A model generated the notes under the pieces. The model made no database searches. It was given only the letters and a program-made list of their open reading frames with translations, and was not told the DNA's origin. The translations under genes were made by a program, and so were the position numbers. Shown piece by piece: positions 60,201 through 64,000 of a DNA stretch of 64,000 bases. Positions within the stretch are counted from its first letter, which is position 1. Each line of letters opens with the position of its first letter. Origin of the DNA: Ptychodera flava (taxonomy: Eukaryota > Hemichordata > Enteropneusta > Ptychoderidae); the NCBI RefSeq assembly GCF_041260155.1, contig NC_091928.1, positions 44,055,637 to 44,119,636 of the forward strand, written 5' to 3'.

Positions 60201-62705
60201 AATATTACAAGGAAAACCAAGGATATGATGTCCCAGTGGAAAACATTCAGTACTATGCATTACATTGGACTACTCTGTTGTGTCTGTGAAGATTCAAATG
60301 CATATATGCACGACGTACAGCGTTTTTGCTTTATTTGCATGGGGTGCCAGTTTACGTTTGGGCACACGTTTATTATTTATCTTGTTCAAAATTGCACATG
60401 CAGTTCCAGTGGGCAGTTTATTATACTTGTATAAACACCCCTAAATGAGTACTTTCACACGAACTTGTTTTAGTTTGGAAGTAAAATCACAAAAATAATG
60501 CTAAAAGATACAGCTAGTGGGGCTTTAATACACTCTATATCCCCTTTCTATATAATGTCAAAGGAGGCATTACACGCGAGATATGCCGAGATCACACGAG
60601 ATGCTTGCCTACAAAGAAGATTTGCGGTTTCAAAATCTGCCCTTAGGCTCACTGCAGCGTCCCTGGAAAACCTTCACAATCACATTTCAACAATGGTACA
60701 GGTCAAACATCTTAACTTATTAATTATCATATTCAATAATTGTATTATTGATAACTTTACCAAATATTTTCAACCGACAGGATGTAAGATGGTCAACAAC
60801 AATTCGAAAGAGAAAGTGAGGATACAGTTAATGACATTCTTGCATATATGTACCAGAGTTCTTCTGTGGGCAGCTACAGCGCATGTGTGGTGACGAAAAT
60901 CGATAACACGTGACGGTGCCGACCAATCAATGTCCAAATTAATGACCTACTCTTTGGTGCGAGGCGTTTAATGAATATTAAATGCCTATCTGCCAGCTCT
61001 ACATAGTTCGATGCTTTGACAGAACACGTCGCTGGAAATCATCGCTGTGTAGTCTTTTTTTGTTTTGTTTTGTTTTCGTAGATCACTGAGATTCATGACT
61101 TACGGAGTGTCTTCGGTCTGCTGCGAATTCTTCCGTTCCTGTTGTTCGATTAAGTTTTGTATAATTCTTCTGAGTGCTTCTCTCTTAGCTTTGCTTCTTT
61201 CGTATTTTAACAGTGACGCCATGTACGTGTCGGCAACGTTTTTCTTACGTCTGTCAACACAACAGCCATGATCGCCGAAAAACTCACTGAATTAATATTT
61301 AAGTCGCCAGAGGGGGAGTTTAAATCACGATGAAAGCGTTAATACTTTCGTGCATTAGAAGCAAAGTTTGATGATAAACCAAGACGGTACAGATTGCGGA
61401 AGATTTGCCATTCGTTGTACATATTACACTAATTTTAAGAACATGATCTTTTGACATGATACTTCTTTAAAATAATCAATTGTTTTAAACGGTTAAAGTT
61501 GCTTAAACTTGAGAATACAGTTAATCATTATTGAACGAGGGAAGTGTCTACGTTTGTCTAACTGTGGGGACTAACCCAGATAGTGACAAATCATTCGCAA
61601 ACTGCTCCCCTGCCTTGGTAACTACACTACTTACACTACGCCGCCATGCTGTTGCAAACGCCGTAGAAACCAGTTATGCAGAGCCATGCTGCCCATTCTT
61701 TCGTGCTGCTTTCTAAGCAGTGAGGACATCGATGCGTCAGCGACATTTCCCCGCTTCATTCTGTTCGCATGACCATATTTAGAACAATTTAAATGTCACG
61801 TGCCCAAGAGCATGCGGACCGCAAATCAGCCGAGCCCAATGGACAGCCACACTGATGAACAGCTTGAAATTACGTCACACAAAACAGAATGCATGAGCAT
61901 GCGCAGTACTATATCATCGTTTGGGGTCTATGGCCATATATATACCTACGAATTCGAAGGAAAGATTTCATCAACACATAAAGCACATAGACCTACATAC
62001 ATGCAAACTATTCTGACATGCAATATTTCTGTTAGGGTATCTGTAACCGGATTTTACGGGAAGTGTTTGGCCTTGTGAAATTTCTCGACTAGAATCGTAC
62101 TTGTAAGCACATATGCACTTCGTAGAGCTTGTTATACGTAAATTAATAGAAAGTTAGCGTTCTGTAATTGTGAAGGAATCGTAAAGGATTACAGCATAAA
62201 TACGCGTGTGCGCACAGCAGTGAAATGTTCTGAAAATAAAATTTATTGTACGTTGTGTATAAGGTTGTCCAACATCAGTGTTAAACGCAACAGGTATAAT
62301 AGATGAAGCACAACACGTGTCCTTCCGCACTTCCTGTTCGGAGAGAAAAGCTCATGAAGATGCTTGTGATAGAAAGACGGCGTGAATAACGGACTTGTTT
62401 CCTGGAATCACAGAAATGTATCATTTTGTTCAGTCTGTCGTCATCGATTAAGACATTTCAGGTCTTATATTTTTATGCAACGTGTAACATTATTTCCTGG
62501 AAGAAAATTTGACGCATAGATCAAGTCTTAGCTGTCAAGCAAGTAATGTAGTGCAGACTAAAGCGTCCAACAAAGTACAAAGAAACCTTGGAGAAATCGA
62601 CATATGGACGTGAATAAGAATTTCTACTTACATAGGCGTTCCATAACTCTGTTTAACGGCCACCAATACTAGTACTAAGACTACCACCACGATAGATTTG
62701 TTCAT
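51097..62705 (-). CDS. Multi-peptide prohormone, class B1 receptor ligand-like (secretin/glucagon/PTH-type), nine coding exons
   Basis: Exons in order on the minus strand: 62705-62632, 61760-61635, 61250-61104, 58561-58436, 57605-57471, 57002-56913, 54335-54198, 53553-53413, 51229-51097. Joined, they give 369 codons and TAG. All eight introns are phase 2 and all donors are GTAAGT. A hydrophobic signal peptide is followed by seven paralogous peptides, each preceded by KR, RKR or RKK and each starting within a few residues with ADA, ADT, SDA or SEA, then [M/L/N]-x-[S/T]. This fits the N-terminal pattern of glucagon/VIP/GHRH peptides (x-[SA]-[DE]-[AG]-x-F-[TS]) with Met/Leu for Phe6. PTH (V-S-E-x-x-L) fits one residue out of register. 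Helical C-terminal halves follow. Predicted to be secreted, cleaved by prohormone convertases and to act on class B1 receptors. The family name is inference; the gene structure is seen directly. Confidence 0.85.
51230..53412 (-). other. Prohormone intron 8
   Basis: 2.2 kb holding the palindromic element and a poly-G run near 52559. I looked for another peptide exon with a KR-x-x-AD start and found none. Confidence 0.6.
53188..53288. mobile_element. 101-bp palindromic element, copy 2, with 9-bp target duplication
   Basis: Almost perfect palindrome from TAGACTGAAAGATCC to GGATCTTTCAGTCTA, flanked on both sides by CAATCACTG. The related copy is at 44563-44644. It lies in the last intron of the prohormone gene. 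A 9-bp duplication suggests a Mutator-like mobilising enzyme. Confidence 0.85.
53413..53553 (-). CDS. Prohormone exon 8: peptide copy 6, with C-terminal amidation signal
   Basis: 141-nt phase 2-2 exon. SKR is followed by a 33-residue peptide starting VTADAFMNSQLRKQFF and ending AILARQRQ, then G-K-R. Gly before a dibasic site predicts an amidated C-terminus. A short acidic spacer (SDDDLDE) follows. Similarity to GHRH is visible by eye (ADA, NS, RK, I..RQ). Acceptor CTGTTACAG, donor AT|GTAAGT. Confidence 0.84.
54198..54335 (-). CDS. Prohormone exon 7: peptide copy 5
   Basis: 138-nt phase 2-2 exon. EKR is followed by TMADALNSQIMSQGAS, then FLKILQNLRKQYGD. Helix ILQNL is shared with copy 2 (IIQNL) and copy 4 (IVKNL). 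Acceptor TTGCGGCAG, donor CA|GTAAGT. Confidence 0.83.
54336..56912 (-). other. Prohormone intron 6 with a possible relic copy
   Basis: 2.6 kb. At about 55262-55170 (minus) an acceptor ATTACAG is followed in the right phase by KVADEIPPSQSDPSD, but no phase-2 GTAAGT donor follows. Otherwise short chance frames. Confidence 0.5.
56913..57002 (-). CDS. Prohormone exon 6: atypical exon without the dibasic/ADA start
   Basis: 90-nt phase 2-2 exon after TTCATTCCCCAG. It encodes RFIKLVKSVIATLPTRT and the acidic DDSTEETFPE, then donor GA|GTAAGT. It keeps the reading frame but lacks a cleavage site at its start. An alternative acceptor at 57060 (exon from 57059, also in phase) would add FFNDKLSSLIAS, which loosely resembles the N-terminal motif of the other copies. 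It may be a degenerate copy or spacer. Confidence 0.6.
57471..57605 (-). CDS. Prohormone exon 5: peptide copy 4
   Basis: 135-nt phase 2-2 exon. AKR is followed by VQSEALMSTKMHN, then a helix RRQALQKIVKNLQARFGD. SEA replaces ADA, making this the copy whose N-terminus is closest to PTH (V-S-E). Acceptor CACCCATCAG, donor GC|GTAAGT. Confidence 0.82.
58436..58561 (-). CDS. Prohormone exon 4: peptide copy 3
   Basis: 126-nt phase 2-2 exon. RKR is followed by NVADTAMSSILQQENS, then FRRWLLSNMG. Its N-terminus is nearly identical to copies 1 and 2. Acceptor TTTTTCACAG, donor GC|GTAAGT. Confidence 0.84.
58562..61103 (-). other. Prohormone intron 3 with a family F element and a possible relic copy
   Basis: 2.5 kb. 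Contains the F element at 60026-60524 and, at about 60676-60595 (minus), a stretch reading LRADFETANLLCRQASR after TTTTCCAG in the right phase. It has the AD/LL spacing of the peptides but no KR and no good donor. Confidence 0.5.
60026..60524. mobile_element. Family F inverted-repeat element, long copy
   Basis: TTAA at 60022-60025 and 60525-60528. Ends AGTCCCACTAGCTGTAAC and GATACAGCTAGTGGGGCT. It has about 270 bp more internal sequence than the copy at 46040-46267. Confidence 0.75.
61104..61250 (-). CDS. Prohormone exon 3: peptide copy 2
   Basis: 147-nt phase 2-2 exon. RKK is followed by NVADTYMASLLKYERSK, then a basic helix (REALRRIIQNL) and an acidic spacer SQQTEDT. Internal KR/RR pairs might be cut or protected by the helix. 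Acceptor TGTTGACAG, donor CC|GTAAGT. Confidence 0.83.
61635..61760 (-). CDS. Prohormone exon 2: peptide copy 1
   Basis: 126-nt phase 2-2 exon. After MKR it reads GNVADASMSSLLRKQ, then a helix with NWFLRRLQQ. The Trp-x-Leu-Arg-Arg-Leu-Gln stretch recalls the receptor-binding helix of PTH. The next processing site (RKK) is at the start of the following exon. Acceptor GCGAACAG, donor GT|GTAAGT. Confidence 0.82.
61761..62631 (-). other. Prohormone intron 1
   Basis: 0.87 kb between the signal-peptide exon and the first peptide exon. A chance 92-codon frame on the plus strand (61800-62078) is not supported. Confidence 0.6.
62632..62705 (-). CDS. Prohormone exon 1: signal peptide
   Basis: Encodes MNKSIVVVVLVLVLVAVKQS and then YGTP, a classic signal peptide with a Val/Leu core. 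Cleavage is likely after SYG. Donor AT|GTAAGT, phase 2. The ATG lies about 72 bases downstream of a minus-strand TATA box. A CTGCAG acceptor-like site at 62722 leaves an alternative 5' UTR exon possible. Confidence 0.85.
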
Positions 62706-62776
62706 GCTTATGTTACAAGACCTGCAGCGTAAAAGATAATGAAAAAACTTGATTTCAGTGACCCTTCTCTGACCTC

Positions 62777-62784
62777 TTTATATA
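62777..62784 (-). promoter_or_regulatory. TATA box of the prohormone gene
   Basis: On the minus strand the sequence is TATATAAAG, 72 bases before the signal-peptide ATG. Transcription is therefore expected to start near 62750-62758, giving a 5' UTR of about 50 nt. Confidence 0.7.
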
Positions 62785-62803
62785 AGTGCGCGCGCAGCGA
62801 CTA

Positions 62804-62811
62804 TGACGTCA
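62804..62811. promoter_or_regulatory. Perfect cAMP-response element (TGACGTCA) of the prohormone promoter
   Basis: Palindromic TGACGTCA sits 19 bases upstream of the TATA box. CRE next to TATA is a known arrangement in neuropeptide promoters such as somatostatin. CREB control is inferred. Confidence 0.65.
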
Positions 62812-63532
62812 CAATTTCTGGTCAACTAATTTCGCTTGTACGACTGAATAACACAGGGCGGCGGGGGGTTTAAGCGATAGGTCACATTCAATCAATGTCA
62901 TGTTCAGCTTTACCTTAAACGTGTTAATGCCGTTTGAGTCGTTTGTAATCATCATATTCTGACTTTTCGACATTCATTTCATTAAATTGGGTGTTTTATT
63001 CATACCATTGCCCCATCATCATCACCTGTGACGGTGGTCCGTGATGACGTGTATCTTTAAATAACAATATAGTCGGAAAATGCTACTACGGGACAATAAA
63101 CGTAAAGACTCGCAAACGTGCAAACACCACTTATAAACAAAATATTAATTTATGTCTCATTTAACCTAAAACATATGAAATTAATCTGTGACATTTTTCA
63201 TTCTGGAACTGTCTATATTGACTAAACTTCTGAAAGGAATCGAGAGACCCATTGAGCGAATATTTTACGATTTATGTATGTTTTCCCCCTCATTTTCGTA
63301 GATCGTACAACGAAGCAAGCTCTTGATTTAATCTGAAATGCATGGCGACAATATTAATTTCTGGTTTTTTTTTTTACTTTCAAAGCGAATTCTAGACAAC
63401 TTTCGGACTGGTAAGCCGAAGTATTTTGAGGGACTTTATTGATCAATAGCTATCTTAATATTGTTCTCTAATGTAAAATCCACATCCAATAGTCAATTAT
63501 ATTGATAGCACTGACGTTATATGTTCACTTAC
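62812..63532. other. Region upstream of the prohormone promoter
   Basis: No gene seen. It would hold any distal control elements of the prohormone gene, but none is recognisable beyond the CRE/TATA pair. Confidence 0.5.
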
Positions 63533-63534
63533 AG

Positions 63535-63565
63535 ATGTGACCAACTTTGCCGGATCGGAGTTCAG
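63535..63565 (+). other. Micro-exon-like segment (31 nt)
   Basis: Bordered by TTCACTTACAG and GTGAGTG. In one frame it reads VTNFAGSEF, in another CDQLCRIGVQ. Read on the minus strand its edge gives a GTAAGTG donor, so it might instead belong to an upstream exon of the prohormone gene. Strand and reality are uncertain. Confidence 0.25.
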
Positions 63566-63651
63566 GTGAGTGACCCGGTTTCTAATCCCCGATTCAATGA
63601 GGGCAATGACATTTTCAAGTTTATTCAAAATGATGAAATACAAAGTTTTAA

Positions 63652-63838
63652 AGGTATACTGTCACCTGTTCCAATTTTGCCACAGTTACCATTGAAAGAG
63701 AAAATCTAACCAATCGCAGATTTTAAGCGGGTGGCCGCTTTTTTAGAACAGCGCCCTCACATGGACATTTTGAATACCAAGGAACGCCCCTTTGACCCTA
63801 TATGGGCATATTAGATTACAAGTGACTGTACACCTTTT
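63652..63838. mobile_element. Small inverted-repeat element at the window end
   Basis: Left end TTAAAGGTATACTGTCACCT and right end AGTGACTGTACACCTTTT are imperfect inverted copies. TTAA at 63648-63651 on the left only. Confidence 0.55.
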
Positions 63839-64000
63839 AGCGGGCACCGCAATTTGTCATTTTTTACGGAGTTGAAAATAACTGACCACGCACATTCATT
63901 GAGCAGGTATACTTTTTGCCAGGGAGGAGAAAATTTTCAGTTACCTTCCAGACTGTCAAGAGAAAATATTGATCAATGTTTTGTCTGCTTAATTCAGAGG

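Noticed and set aside
60498..60893. 131-residue plus-strand frame
   Set aside because: Begins in the family F element and covers, on the opposite strand, the possible relic peptide exon; no independent support.
1..64000. CRISPR arrays, bacterial operons, rRNA or tRNA genes
   Set aside because: None recognised. The window has metazoan introns and repeats throughout, and no tRNA cloverleaf or rRNA motif was seen by eye.

Overview
The window is animal (metazoan) genomic DNA. It has long introns with GT/AG borders, microsatellites, dense short inverted-repeat transposons and sparse coding exons. The carpet of TAGGCCTA and TACATGTA palindromes and a single TRIM24/TRIM33-type gene suggest a marine invertebrate deuterostome, perhaps a hemichordate. 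That identification is an impression and cannot be proved from this sequence.

Layout. 1-4103: repeat-rich upstream DNA, a dense TAGGCCTA field, and a cluster of RFX-type X-boxes just before a start codon. 4104-24572 (+): a complete nine-exon TIF1-family gene (RING, two B-boxes, coiled coil, poly-Gln linker, PHD, bromodomain; 992 residues as assembled by hand). 24573-37918: intergenic DNA dominated by small TTAA-flanked inverted-repeat elements, several nested inside one another. 37919-42418 (+): a probable two-exon gene for a small His-rich secreted protein. 42419-51096: more repeats, two long microsatellites and a 2.5 kb long-inverted-repeat element. 51097-62811 (-): a nine-exon prohormone gene with its own TATA box and CRE. 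62812-64000: mostly featureless, with one micro-exon-like signal and one small inverted-repeat element.

The minus-strand prohormone gene is the main discovery. No single reading frame shows it, because each exon is only about 90-150 nt. A signal-peptide exon is followed by seven exons that each begin with a dibasic site (KR, RKR or RKK) and then a related peptide of about 30-40 residues with the N-terminal pattern x-[AS]-[DE]-[AT]-x-[ML]-x-[ST]. One further exon is atypical. All internal introns are phase 2 and all donors read GTAAGT. The spliced frame is open through 369 codons to a TAG. The peptide pattern resembles ligands of class B1 (secretin/glucagon/PTH) receptors. One copy ends in Gly-Lys-Arg, an amidation signal. 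The promoter combines a perfect TGACGTCA element with TATATAAA 19 bases away, an arrangement known from vertebrate neuropeptide genes.

The TIF1 gene and the prohormone gene show no functional link. They are separated by about 26 kb holding the small secreted-protein candidate and repeats.
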